A stretch of DNA of 64,000 nucleotides from PXAP01 sp046483315 (GTDB taxonomy: Bacteria > Bacteroidota > Bacteroidia > Bacteroidales > PUMT01). Of the stretch, positions 9,688 through 18,464 are shown one piece after another (positions within the stretch are counted from its first letter, which is position 1; each line of letters opens with the position of its first letter). Location of the stretch: NCBI GenBank assembly GCA_046483315.1, contig JAWODJ010000021.1, positions 1 through 64,000 of the forward strand, given 5' to 3'. The position numbers and the translations under genes are program-made. Under the pieces are notes generated by a model. That model did not search any database. It was not told the origin of the DNA and worked only from the letters and a program-made list of their open reading frames with translations.

Positions 9688-10268
9688 CCGGTATGTTACA
9701 GATAAAAGATAAGGTAATTGCTTTTTCCCTTCTGCAAGAGAAATTTGTATGTGACCTTGAAAAATGTAAAGGTGCATGCTGTGTACATGGTGATGCCGGA
9801 GCTCCTCTGCTGCAGGAGGAGATATCCGTTCTGAGCGAAATATATCCGGTTATCAGGCCGTATATGCGTTCCGAATCAATTAATGCTGTTAATATTCAGG
9901 GAACTCATGTATTTGACGAGGATGATGGTGAGCCTGTAACACCCCTTCTTAATGACAAGGAGTGTGTTTATGCGGTATTTGAAGAAGGTGTGGCACGTTG
10001 CGCCATAGAACAGGCATGGTCTGATGGTAAGATAAGCTTTCGCAAACCCGTTTCATGTCATCTGTATCCCATCAGGGTTAAAGAGTATGATAATTTTACC
10101 GCCGTCAACTATGATCGCTGGCCAATATGTAAGCCGGCAATAGCAAGGGGTAAGAAGCTCAATGTCCCGGTTTTTTATTTCTGCAGGGATTCTGTTATCC
10201 GTCGTTTTGGTGAATCATTTTTCAGGGAGCTTGAGATTGCTGCAGAATCCTTTAACGGAAACCGGTAA
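9684..10268 (+). CDS. DUF3109 family protein
   Basis: 194 residues with the Cys-rich N-terminal pattern VCDLEKCKGACC, later CVYAVFEEGVARCAIEQAW and CHLYPIRV. These cysteines are spaced like a YkgJ-type zinc/iron-chelating cluster, as in DUF3109 proteins of Bacteroidota. The biochemical role is unknown. The start overlaps the gpmI stop by 4 nt; an alternative ATG at 9693 (MLQIKDK) is possible. Co-expression with a glycolytic metalloenzyme is evident, but a functional link is not. Confidence 0.88.
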   Translation: MTGMLQIKDKVIAFSLLQEKFVCDLEKCKGACCVHGDAGAPLLQEEISVLSEIYPVIRPYMRSESINAVNIQGTHVFDEDDGEPVTPLLNDKECVYAVFEEGVARCAIEQAWSDGKISFRKPVSCHLYPIRVKEYDNFTAVNYDRWPICKPAIARGKKLNVPVFYFCRDSVIRRFGESFFRELEIAAESFNGNR

Positions 10269-10360
10269 TCGTCTTTTCAGATATCCTTTTACATGGCTGA
10301 CCGATTTAAAATGATTAATATTGCACGTATATATAAATATTGTTAAAGCACAGACCCGTT

Positions 10361-11731
10361 ATGGCAGATATTAAAGATTACATTGAAGAGAATAAAGACC
10401 GCTTTCTAAAAGAGCTGTTTGAACTGATTCGTATACCCTCGGTCAGTTCAAAAACAGAAAATAAACCTGATATGCACAGGGCAACTGAATATATCAGAAA
10501 TTCTCTGATGGAAGCCGGGGCAGAAAATGCGGAAGTTATTGCCACAGAGGGGCACCCTGTGGTGTATGCAGAAAAGATTATTGATTCTTCCTTACCTGTT
10601 GTTATGGTTTACGGTCATTATGATGTTCAGCCGGCTGAACCTCTTGACCTCTGGAAATCTCCGCCGTTCAAACCTGAAGTAAGGGATGGCAGGATATGGG
10701 GCAGGGGAGCTGATGATGATAAGGGACAGCTGTTTATGCATGTAAAAGCTTTTGAGTTTATGGTAAAAAACAATACCCTTCCCTGCAATGTGAAATTCAT
10801 GATAGAGGGAGAGGAAGAGATAGGCTCTCCCAATCTGGGAAAATTTTGCCGGGTTAATGCCGGGAAGCTGAAATGTGACATTATACTTGTATCGGATACC
10901 AGCATGATTGGGCAGGATGTGCCTTCAATTACTACCGGATTGCGGGGCTTAAGCTATCTTGAAGCTGAAGTTACAGGACCTAACCGGGATCTTCATTCAG
11001 GGTTGTACGGAGGTGCTGTAGCAAATCCTGTCAATGTGCTAGCTAAAATGATAGCATCCCTTAAAGATGAAAATAACAGGATCACAATACCGGGTTTTTA
11101 TGATGATGTTCTTGACGCCAGCCAGGAGGAGAGAAAAGAAATGGCAAAAGCACCATTTGATATTGAAAAATATAAGAAGGAGATTGATGTAGCCGAGCTT
11201 AGCGGAGAAAAGGGATATTCAACTATGGAACGTACGGGTATCCGTCCTTCTCTTGATGTAAACGGTATCTGGGGAGGATATACCGGGGAGGGTGCCAAAA
11301 CCATACTGCCTTCAAAGGCGTATGCAAAGATATCAATGCGACTGGTTCCCAATCAAAGATCTGAAAATATTGACGAATTGTTTATAAGGCATTTTAAGTC
11401 AATAGCTCCTTCCGCGGTTAAGGTTGATGTCCGCGTTCTTCATGGAGGAGAAGGATATGTTTCTCCGGTTGATCATCCGGCATACCGTGCTGCCAGCAAA
11501 GCCTATGAGGATACCTTTGGTAAGAAGCCTGTTCCTTTTCGCAGCGGAGGCAGTATACCCATTATATCGCTTTTTGAAGAGGTTCTCGGTGTAAAATCAA
11601 TTCTTATGGGATTCGGACTGGAGAGTGATGCCATTCATTCTCCCAATGAGAATTATCCTCTCTGGAATTTCTATAAGGGAATTGAAACCATACCCCTGTT
11701 TTACCGGTATTATGCCGGGGAGGTGAAATAG
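10361..11731 (+). CDS. M20 family dipeptidase (CNDP-like)
   Basis: 456 residues, M20 peptidase fold with a dimerisation lid. Motifs: VVMVYGHYDVQPAEP (first zinc His/Asp), GRGADDDKGQ (bridging Asp), EGEEEIGSPNL (catalytic Glu and metal Glu), GPNRDLHSGLYGG in the lid, and a C-terminal AIHSPNE metal His. This pattern is that of cytosolic dipeptidases acting on Xaa-Xaa or Xaa-His dipeptides. I use the ATG at 10361 (MADIKDY) because the longer reading would need a TTG at 10340 and adds an unconserved stretch. It is likely monocistronic and ends in a strong terminator. Confidence 0.92.
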   Translation: MADIKDYIEENKDRFLKELFELIRIPSVSSKTENKPDMHRATEYIRNSLMEAGAENAEVIATEGHPVVYAEKIIDSSLPVVMVYGHYDVQPAEPLDLWKSPPFKPEVRDGRIWGRGADDDKGQLFMHVKAFEFMVKNNTLPCNVKFMIEGEEEIGSPNLGKFCRVNAGKLKCDIILVSDTSMIGQDVPSITTGLRGLSYLEAEVTGPNRDLHSGLYGGAVANPVNVLAKMIASLKDENNRITIPGFYDDVLDASQEERKEMAKAPFDIEKYKKEIDVAELSGEKGYSTMERTGIRPSLDVNGIWGGYTGEGAKTILPSKAYAKISMRLVPNQRSENIDELFIRHFKSIAPSAVKVDVRVLHGGEGYVSPVDHPAYRAASKAYEDTFGKKPVPFRSGGSIPIISLFEEVLGVKSILMGFGLESDAIHSPNENYPLWNFYKGIETIPLFYRYYAGEVK

Positions 11732-11763
11732 AAGAGGGTATCTGCATAAAAATTTTATTCTGT

Positions 11764-11797
11764 AACAACCGGTTCTGATCAGAACCGGTTGTTTTTT
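11764..11797 (+). terminator. Rho-independent terminator after M20 dipeptidase
   Basis: A perfect inverted repeat: AACAACCGGTTCTGA (11764-11778) pairs with TCAGAACCGGTTGTT (11779-11793), followed by T. The arms meet with almost no loop, so the real hairpin opens at the centre. Confidence 0.85.
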
Positions 11798-11867
11798 ATA
11801 TTATCTCATCCTGACTATAAATAAATTTTATATTATCTCATCCTGACTATAAATAAATTTTATATTA
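11794..11867. repeat. 32-bp tandem repeat, about 2.3 copies
   Basis: The unit containing TTATCTCATCCTGACTATAA recurs at an offset of exactly 32 bp (for example 11801 and 11833) with no mismatch over 74 bp. It lies between the dipeptidase terminator and the glnN promoter region. No gene is visible in it. Confidence 0.9.
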
Positions 11868-11940
11868 AATAATATATGTGCTAAAAAATAGGGGGGTATA
11901 TTACAAAAATAACAAAAAAGTAATATTTAGTATAAAAATA

Positions 11941-11972
11941 TTTGGGGGTATATAATAAAAAATATACATTTG
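11941..11972 (+). promoter_or_regulatory. glnN promoter with twin GGGGGTATAT boxes
   Basis: TTTG at 11941-11944 and TACATTTG at 11965-11972 are spaced by 20 nt, a near-perfect Bacteroidota promoter; the start codon lies 42 nt downstream. GGGGGTATAT occurs at 11944-11953, overlapping the -33 box, and again at 11892-11901. The 52-bp spacing is close to five helical turns. This would fit a dimeric or looping regulator, but no regulator is known to me for this box. Confidence 0.7.
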
Positions 11973-12013
11973 TGGCCAGATTATGCAGTTTAAACCAATA
12001 AAATTACCTGATC

Positions 12014-14203
12014 ATGGGAACACTTCGCTTTAAGGCTATAGAAAAAGCCATTTCACGGCATCCTCTGGAGGTAGATCCACCTTCGGTCAAGACGTCTGAA
12101 TATTATGCCGTAAATGTTTTTAACAAGAAGAAAATGCAGGAATACCTTTCACGGGAAGCATTTAACAGTGTTATGGAGGCCATAGACAAAGGCACAAAGG
12201 TTGACCGTAAGGTTTCAAATCAGATTGCTTCGGGTATGAAGGCCTGGGCGATTGACAGGGGGGCCACACACTATACCCACTGGTTTCACCCTCTTACCGG
12301 AGCAACAGCAGAAAAACACGATGCCTTTTTTGAACCTGCTTCTGATGCATCGGTAATTGAAAATTTTGACGGTGGGAAGCTTGTTCAGCAGGAGCCCGAT
12401 GCTTCCAGTCTCCCGAGCGGTGGTATGCGTAATACTTTTGAGGCTCGTGGTTACACGGCATGGGATCCTTCCTCACCGGCTTTTGTGATAGGCCGGACTC
12501 TTTGTATTCCGTCCGTCTATATCTCTTTTAAGGGAGATTCACTGGATTACAAAACACCTCTTCTTAAGTCCATCGAAGCAATAGACAAAGCCGCTGTTGA
12601 ACTTTGTAATTATTTTGATAAGAACGTTACCAGGGTCAATGTGGGACTTGGTTGTGAACAGGAATACTTTCTCGTTGATGATGCACTGTTCAATGCAAGG
12701 CCTGATCTTAAACTGACCGACCGTACATTAATGGGGCACTCCTCTGCCAAGGATCAGCAACTCGCTGATCATTACTTTGGTTATATACCAATGAGAGTTG
12801 CAGCGTTTATGCATGAATTTGAGATAGAGTCTTATAAGCTTGGTATTCCGATAAAGACTCGTCATAATGAAGTGGCCCCGAATCAGTATGAGTGTGCCCC
12901 TGTTTTTGAAGAGGTAAATCTGGCAGTGGATCATAACCAGTTATTGATGACAATAATGAGAAGGGTGGCAAGGAAGCACAATTTCAGAGTATTGTTTCAC
13001 GAGAAGCCATACAAGGATATAAATGGTTCCGGAAAACATTGCAACTGGTCACTGATTACAAATACAGGTGTAAATCTTTTATCGCCGGGTAAGACACCGA
13101 AAAACAATATGTTGTTTCTTGCTTTTTTTGTTTCTGTGATCAGGGGGGTTTTTAAATACCAGGATTTGCTGAGATCCAGTATAGTATCCCTGGGTAATGA
13201 ACACAGGCTTGGAGCCTCTGAGGCCCCTCCTGCAATAATGTCGGTATTTCTTGGTGAAGAGATGAATAAAATACTGGATGAAATTGAAACCAGGGTCTCA
13301 GGCAGAAAAATGAGTCCTGATGAAAAAACGGAGCTTAAGCTTGATGTGGGAAAGATACCTGAAATAATGCCTGATAATACTGACCGTAACCGCACATCTC
13401 CATTTGCCTTTACCGGGAATCGTTTTGAATTCAGGGCTGTAGGTTCCTCTGCCAATGTTGCTTTACCTATGATAGCCATTCACACCATAGTTGCCAAGCA
13501 ATTAAAGGAGTTTAAGATCGAGGTTGACAAGCTTATTGAAAAAGGCGTAAAGAAAGATGAGGCTGTTTTTCAGGTAATTAAGAAATTTATCCTGGAGTCG
13601 AGGAATGGAAGATTTGATGGGAATAATTATTCGGATGAATGGAAGAAAGAGGCGGAGAAGCGGGGATTGACAAATGTAAGTGATGTGCTTGAAGCCCTGT
13701 CAGCATTAGTTTCTGCCAAATCAAAGGATGTTTTTTCGGAGATGAATGTTTTTACAGCCAGGGAACTTGAGGCCAGGCTGGAAATTGATATTGAAAAATA
13801 TACAAAGAAATTGCAGATAGAGGCGAGGGTTCTTGGTGATCTGGCGATAAACCATATTCTTCCTACCGTTTACAGGTACCAGAATGTTCTTATTGAAAAT
13901 GTCAAAGGATTAAAGGATCTGTTTAATGATTCTGAATTTGAGAAACTGTCCGGAAACCAGCTTTCATCAATTAAGGAGATATCGAGCCGGGCTGCAATGG
14001 TTAATATTAAAGTTAATAATATGATCGATGAAAGAAGGAAGGCAAACGTGATTGAGGACGGGCATAAAAAGGCAAGGGAGTATGCCGATAACGTTAAGCC
14101 TTACCTGGAGGAGATCCGTTATCAGATTGATCATCTTGAGATGATAGTTGACGATGAGACTTGGCCATTGCCAAAATATCGTGAATTGCTTTTTATAAGA
14201 TAA
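12014..14203 (+). CDS. glnN: Glutamine synthetase type III
   Basis: 729 residues, the typical length of GSIII, which condenses ammonium and glutamate with ATP. Signatures include the N-terminal SRHPLEVDPPSVKTSEYYAV region, THYTHWFHPLTG with EKHDAFFEP, GLGCEQEYFLVD (metal glutamates), TRHNEVAPNQYECAP, and HEKPYKDINGSGKHCNWS followed by the NRTSPFAFTGNRFEFRAVGS segment near residue 460. GSIII forms dodecamers and is the main ammonium-assimilating synthetase in Bacteroidales. The gene is monocistronic, with its own promoter and terminator. Nitrogen control is likely but not proven. Confidence 0.97.
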   Translation: MGTLRFKAIEKAISRHPLEVDPPSVKTSEYYAVNVFNKKKMQEYLSREAFNSVMEAIDKGTKVDRKVSNQIASGMKAWAIDRGATHYTHWFHPLTGATAEKHDAFFEPASDASVIENFDGGKLVQQEPDASSLPSGGMRNTFEARGYTAWDPSSPAFVIGRTLCIPSVYISFKGDSLDYKTPLLKSIEAIDKAAVELCNYFDKNVTRVNVGLGCEQEYFLVDDALFNARPDLKLTDRTLMGHSSAKDQQLADHYFGYIPMRVAAFMHEFEIESYKLGIPIKTRHNEVAPNQYECAPVFEEVNLAVDHNQLLMTIMRRVARKHNFRVLFHEKPYKDINGSGKHCNWSLITNTGVNLLSPGKTPKNNMLFLAFFVSVIRGVFKYQDLLRSSIVSLGNEHRLGASEAPPAIMSVFLGEEMNKILDEIETRVSGRKMSPDEKTELKLDVGKIPEIMPDNTDRNRTSPFAFTGNRFEFRAVGSSANVALPMIAIHTIVAKQLKEFKIEVDKLIEKGVKKDEAVFQVIKKFILESRNGRFDGNNYSDEWKKEAEKRGLTNVSDVLEALSALVSAKSKDVFSEMNVFTARELEARLEIDIEKYTKKLQIEARVLGDLAINHILPTVYRYQNVLIENVKGLKDLFNDSEFEKLSGNQLSSIKEISSRAAMVNIKVNNMIDERRKANVIEDGHKKAREYADNVKPYLEEIRYQIDHLEMIVDDETWPLPKYRELLFIR

Positions 14204-14241
14204 TTAGAAGGTTAGGTTGGTTTTTTTTCATATGTTTGGTG

Positions 14242-14274
14242 AACCGGGACAATATACAAGTCCCGGTTTTGTTT
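14242..14274 (+). terminator. Terminator after glnN
   Basis: Stem AACCGGGAC (14242-14250), 9-nt loop, GTCCCGGTT (14260-14268), followed by TTGTTTT. Confidence 0.75.
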
Positions 14275-14422
14275 TATAATAAACCGGGTTTTTGATTTTA
14301 TTGCATAGATAGAGTTAATCCCGGAACCCCTTTTTTAATGAATTAGACGGACCTTTTTTTAATTTTTTTTTGAGTTAAAAATTTCTACTTTTACATAGTG
14401 TAATTAAATAATTTCTCTTTAG

Positions 14423-16390
14423 ATGAAGATCTGTACAGTTCTTGTGATACTTCTCTCCGGGTTATTTTTCTTTTCAGATGGTTACGGGCAATCCAGGCGG
14501 CTGGAGAAGGCTGAGAAAGCCTATGCTGCCGGTGAGTATTATGAGGCTATTGATTTATATAAGGATGCTTATTCTGCGGTAAGCGACAGGGACTTACGGA
14601 CGGAAATAGTTTTTTTGATTGCCCGGTGTTACAGGAAAGTATCAGATACCAGGCAAACCGAAGGGTGGTTCAGAAGGGCGGTCAACCGCAATTATGATAA
14701 TCCCGAAGTATACTGGTATTATGGTGAAGCTTTAAAGATGAATGAAAAGTATGAGGAGGCCATTGAACAATTTAAGATTTATCAGGATCTGGTTCCCAGT
14801 GACCCAAGGGGAGAGACAGGTGTGAAGTCATCTGAACTTGCAATGCAGTGGATTGATAATCCCACACCATATGAGATACAGGAGATGAATTTTTTTAATT
14901 CAAGAGAGAGTGATTATTCTCCTGCTTTTGCCAACGAAGATTATACACTGGTATATTTTACGTCTGCAAGAAAGGGTGCTGCGAATAACCGGCATGGTGT
15001 TACCGGTGAATATTTTGCCAATATTTACGAATCCCGTCAGGACAGGCAGGGGCGATGGAGTGACCCCTCTTCCCTTGATGGGATAAATTCGGAATTTGAT
15101 GAAGGAGCACCATCACTTAATTCCGATTACACGGTTATGTATTTTACAAGCTGCAAAGCAGCACGCAGGAGAGACAACGGTTGTCAGATTTACCAGACAA
15201 CACGGAGCGGAAACAACTGGGGAAGGCCGGAGGTTATTGATCTGGCTCCGGACACTCTTGTTGTTGCACATCCTGCTATCTCGCCAGATGGGCTTACACT
15301 TTATTTTGTTTCGGATATGCCCGGGGGTACCGGTGATAAAGATATATGGAAAGTGACACGAAGTAGTAAAGATGAGTCATGGGGGGCGCCTGTCAATATG
15401 GGTCAGGAGATTAATACAACAGGTAACGAGGTATTCCCGTATGTCCATCATGACGGAACATTGTACTTCTCATCTGACGGACATCCTGGTATGGGCGGGC
15501 TTGATATTTTTCGCGCTGCTGAAACTGAAGAAGGAGGCTGGTATGTACATAATATGGGATATCCGGTAAACTCTTCAGCCGATGACTTTGGTATCGTATT
15601 TGAAAAAGAGGTCGAGAGAGGTTATCTGAGTTCAAATCGTAACCGTAGGAATATTGATAATATTTACTCCTTTTATCTTCCGCCGTTATTTTTTAATGTT
15701 GACGGCACGGTAAGGGATATTGATACTGATAATGTACTGCCGGGATCCACTGTAAAAATGGTTGGCAGTGACGGTAATATACTTGAGGTGAGTACTGGCG
15801 ATGAAGGTCAGTTCCGGTTTATGCTCAGACCGAATGTGGATTATATTTTCCTTGCATCAAAAGAGGGTTACCTGACAGATAAAACCGGCATTACTACCAG
15901 GGGATTGGAAAGAAGCAAAGACTTTTCAATTACTATTGATATTCAGTCTTTTGCAAAACCAATTGAACTGCCAAATATCTTTTATGATTTTGCCAGGTGG
16001 GATCTTCGCCCTGAATCATTGATTGCGCTTGACAGACTTGTAGAGACTCTAAATGATAATCCGCATGTCACGATCGAACTTGCTTCCCATACTGACTCCA
16101 GGGGAGGTGCAGCTTTTAATACGGAGCTTTCGCAGAAACGTGCACAGTCGGTTGTCGATTACCTGATTGAAAATGGAATTTCGGCCGACAGACTGGTGGC
16201 GGCAGGGTATGGTAAATCACGTCCAAGGGTGATTGATGAGCATATGGCAGAGGTTTATCCATTTCTGCCTGACGGAACCAGGCTGACAGAAGAGTTCATC
16301 GAGACACTCCCCACAGAAGAACAAAGGGAAACAGCACACCAGATTAACAGGCGTACGGAGTTTGAGGTATTAACTACTGATTACCAGTAA
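14423..16390 (+). CDS. PorE-like OmpA-family protein (TPR, PD40 propeller, CRD, OmpA domain)
   Basis: 655 residues. A signal peptide (1-23) is followed by TPR-like helices (about 28-150; AEKAYAAGEYYEAIDLYKDA). A WD40-like PD40 propeller follows (about 160-420; repeated DYSPAFANED, EGAPSLNSDY, AHPAISPDG, EVFPYVHHDG units). Next are a carboxypeptidase-regulatory unit (about 430-510) and a C-terminal OmpA peptidoglycan-binding domain (about 525-650; TDSRGGAAFNTELSQKRAQSV). This order is that of PorE (PG1058), which anchors the type IX secretion system to peptidoglycan, but many Bacteroidota have several paralogues. No lipobox is seen. It appears monocistronic. Confidence 0.85.
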   Translation: MKICTVLVILLSGLFFFSDGYGQSRRLEKAEKAYAAGEYYEAIDLYKDAYSAVSDRDLRTEIVFLIARCYRKVSDTRQTEGWFRRAVNRNYDNPEVYWYYGEALKMNEKYEEAIEQFKIYQDLVPSDPRGETGVKSSELAMQWIDNPTPYEIQEMNFFNSRESDYSPAFANEDYTLVYFTSARKGAANNRHGVTGEYFANIYESRQDRQGRWSDPSSLDGINSEFDEGAPSLNSDYTVMYFTSCKAARRRDNGCQIYQTTRSGNNWGRPEVIDLAPDTLVVAHPAISPDGLTLYFVSDMPGGTGDKDIWKVTRSSKDESWGAPVNMGQEINTTGNEVFPYVHHDGTLYFSSDGHPGMGGLDIFRAAETEEGGWYVHNMGYPVNSSADDFGIVFEKEVERGYLSSNRNRRNIDNIYSFYLPPLFFNVDGTVRDIDTDNVLPGSTVKMVGSDGNILEVSTGDEGQFRFMLRPNVDYIFLASKEGYLTDKTGITTRGLERSKDFSITIDIQSFAKPIELPNIFYDFARWDLRPESLIALDRLVETLNDNPHVTIELASHTDSRGGAAFNTELSQKRAQSVVDYLIENGISADRLVAAGYGKSRPRVIDEHMAEVYPFLPDGTRLTEEFIETLPTEEQRETAHQINRRTEFEVLTTDYQ

Positions 16391-16392
16391 AT

Positions 16393-16406
16393 CGGGTTAT
16401 AACCCG
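16393..16406. terminator. Weak palindrome after the PorE-like gene
   Basis: CGGGTT-AT-AACCCG just after the stop codon forms a 6-bp hairpin. It has no long T tract, so termination here is uncertain. Confidence 0.3.
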
Positions 16407-16498
16407 GCTTTAAGGCAATGACCCTCTGATCTGCTGAAAGAATCAGTCCGGTCAAATAATATTCTGCCGGTTTTTATGGCATTATAAAGTAAATGAGA

Positions 16499-17539
16499 TC
16501 ATCCGGTTTTAGTCTCTGTGATCCTGTCAAGCATTTTTGACCATTCCTTTCCGGTACGTCCCCTCCAGTCGCCTTTATGATAAAGGTAGCTTGCCATCAG
16601 GGGAAGAACTGAAGTAGCTTCGGCATATACCATTTGTTCATAGACTGTGTCAACTTTACCCCATGAGGCGGCTTCCTTCAGCGTTGAACCGGAGCAGGCA
16701 CCGTCTCTTGGATCGGCCACAGTAATCTGTATTGCATATTTGTGCATCTCTACATCTTTGCCGAGTATTTCTGCACATATAACGGTATCCTGTGTAAAAT
16801 TTTTCGGCACACCACCTCCAATCATGAACAAACCGGTTGAAGGGGCCGCCATTTTTATTTTTGTAAGCTCAAGAAAATCTTTTACAGAGTCTATGGTGAT
16901 ATGATTCTGAGGATTGTCCCACTGATGCTTTACCAGTCCGAAGCCCGCGCTGCTGTCAGTAAAGGCAGGGCAAAAAATTGGTACATTAAGCTCGTAGCAA
17001 ACCTGCACCAGGGAATCTTTCTTTTTAGCATTTTCAACAAGGTATTTACCCATCTCCCTTATAAATTCCCTTGAGGAGTAGGCTCCCGGCTTCATACGGT
17101 CAGCTATCTCCTTGATTGTATGATCACACATCTGTAACTCCTCTTCATCAATATATGTGTCGTAAATGCGGTCTATATATAACTTTCTGAGCTCTTTGTC
17201 ATCAGTATAAGGCGAACCTTTGTAGTGTCTGAAGCCCAGTGCCTCAAAAAAGTCCATATCAACTATGGAGGCACCACTTGCTACAATTGCATCAATCATG
17301 TTGCTTTTTACCATGTCAACATAGACCTGCATACATCCCCCTGCGCCGGTACTTCCTGCCAGGGTGAGTATTACCGAGCAGTTATCCTCCTTAAGCATCC
17401 TGGTGTAGATGTCGGCTGCAACAGCAGTATCGCGTGATGTGAATGACATATCGCGCATGGAATCAATTAACGGAGTGGCATCAAATTTCCTGATGTCAAT
17501 ATGTCGTACAGGATCTTTTAGAAAATCTTTTTTTTCCAT
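16499..17539 (-). CDS. Deoxyhypusine synthase family protein (polyamine aminobutyltransferase-like)
   Basis: About 346 residues, Rossmann-like DHS fold. LTLAGSTGAGGCMQVYVD and ASIVDMDFFEALG match the NAD-binding region, and EAASWGKV near the C-terminus matches EAVSWGKI of the human enzyme, so the imine-forming catalytic lysine is kept. Bacteria lack hypusinated eIF5A, so the true product is probably a free polyamine such as homospermidine. I take the ATG at 17539, 19 nt after the agmatinase stop; an upstream in-frame ATG at 17575 would overlap that gene. It ends the operon speA-speB-DHS, which supplies agmatine and putrescine. Confidence 0.87.
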   Translation of the reverse strand: MEKKDFLKDPVRHIDIRKFDATPLIDSMRDMSFTSRDTAVAADIYTRMLKEDNCSVILTLAGSTGAGGCMQVYVDMVKSNMIDAIVASGASIVDMDFFEALGFRHYKGSPYTDDKELRKLYIDRIYDTYIDEEELQMCDHTIKEIADRMKPGAYSSREFIREMGKYLVENAKKKDSLVQVCYELNVPIFCPAFTDSSAGFGLVKHQWDNPQNHITIDSVKDFLELTKIKMAAPSTGLFMIGGGVPKNFTQDTVICAEILGKDVEMHKYAIQITVADPRDGACSGSTLKEAASWGKVDTVYEQMVYAEATSVLPLMASYLYHKGDWRGRTGKEWSKMLDRITETKTG

Positions 17540-17558
17540 CTTTTTATATTTTAATGAT

Positions 17559-18422
17559 TTATGATTTACTCTCATTCTTTTTGACGAACTGCATACTCAG
17601 AATCCTGTATATCAGCTTGGCGGCAAGAAAATCGGGTGCTTTATTCTCTTTCGACGGACAAAGCTCCACCACATCAAAACCAACAAGTTTTTTCCTTGTA
17701 ATGATCTTTTTTATGAAAGTGAGGACCTGATACCATCCCATTCCGCCTGGTTCAGGAGTGCCCGTAGACGGCATGACGGAAGGATCAAATGCGTCCAGAT
17801 CAATTGTTGTGTACACATAATCCGATAACAATTCAACAGCTTTATCCATCCAATCGTCGTTATTATGTATCTGGTGAGCAAAAAATACTCTTTCAGGGTT
17901 GAGGACAGTCAATTCGCTTGAATCAGTGGCCCTTATGCCTACCTGAACTATTGATGCAACCTCTCTTGCCCGTGCCATCACGCATGCATGGTTATTTAAG
18001 GAGCCCTCATATTCATTTCTCAGATCGCTGTGGGCATCAATCTGAAGAACGGAAAGGCCGGGGTATTGTTTTGCAAAGGCGTGAATGCTGCCTATTGAAA
18101 CCGAGTGTTCCCCGCCTATCACAACCGGGAATTTATCTTTTTCAAGGAGTTCCAGAATTCTTGTGTACACAGCTTCGGTCAGCTTTTCCGGGCTTGTTTT
18201 TTCTGTTACCGGTTTTGCAGTAAAAATACCCTGAAGATAGACCTCCGTTTTTGTTTCGATATCATAAAGTTCCATGTTGGCAGAGGCTTCAAGTATTGCT
18301 TCGGGACCTTTATCCGCTCCTTTTATCCATGTGCTTGTTCCATCATAGGGTACAGGCAGGATTGCTATTGCTGAACTTTCTTCCGAGGAATATTCGCCGG
18401 GTAATCCACCAAAATTTATCAT
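17559..18422 (-). CDS. speB: Agmatinase
   Basis: 287 residues, ureohydrolase family. The binuclear manganese site is visible as GGEHSVSIG, QIDAHSDLR and TIDLDAFDPSVMPSTGTPEPGG. The enzyme hydrolyses agmatine to putrescine and urea. Agmatinase is preferred over arginase because arginine decarboxylase lies directly upstream (43 bp) on the same strand and the chain has agmatinase-like length and the DAHSDLR motif. It is followed after 19 nt by the DHS homologue. Confidence 0.93.
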   Translation of the reverse strand: MINFGGLPGEYSSEESSAIAILPVPYDGTSTWIKGADKGPEAILEASANMELYDIETKTEVYLQGIFTAKPVTEKTSPEKLTEAVYTRILELLEKDKFPVVIGGEHSVSIGSIHAFAKQYPGLSVLQIDAHSDLRNEYEGSLNNHACVMARAREVASIVQVGIRATDSSELTVLNPERVFFAHQIHNNDDWMDKAVELLSDYVYTTIDLDAFDPSVMPSTGTPEPGGMGWYQVLTFIKKIITRKKLVGFDVVELCPSKENKAPDFLAAKLIYRILSMQFVKKNESKS

Positions 18423-18464
18423 GATTATTTACCTTGTTGTTTTGTAAATTTCTCAAAATAAGTG

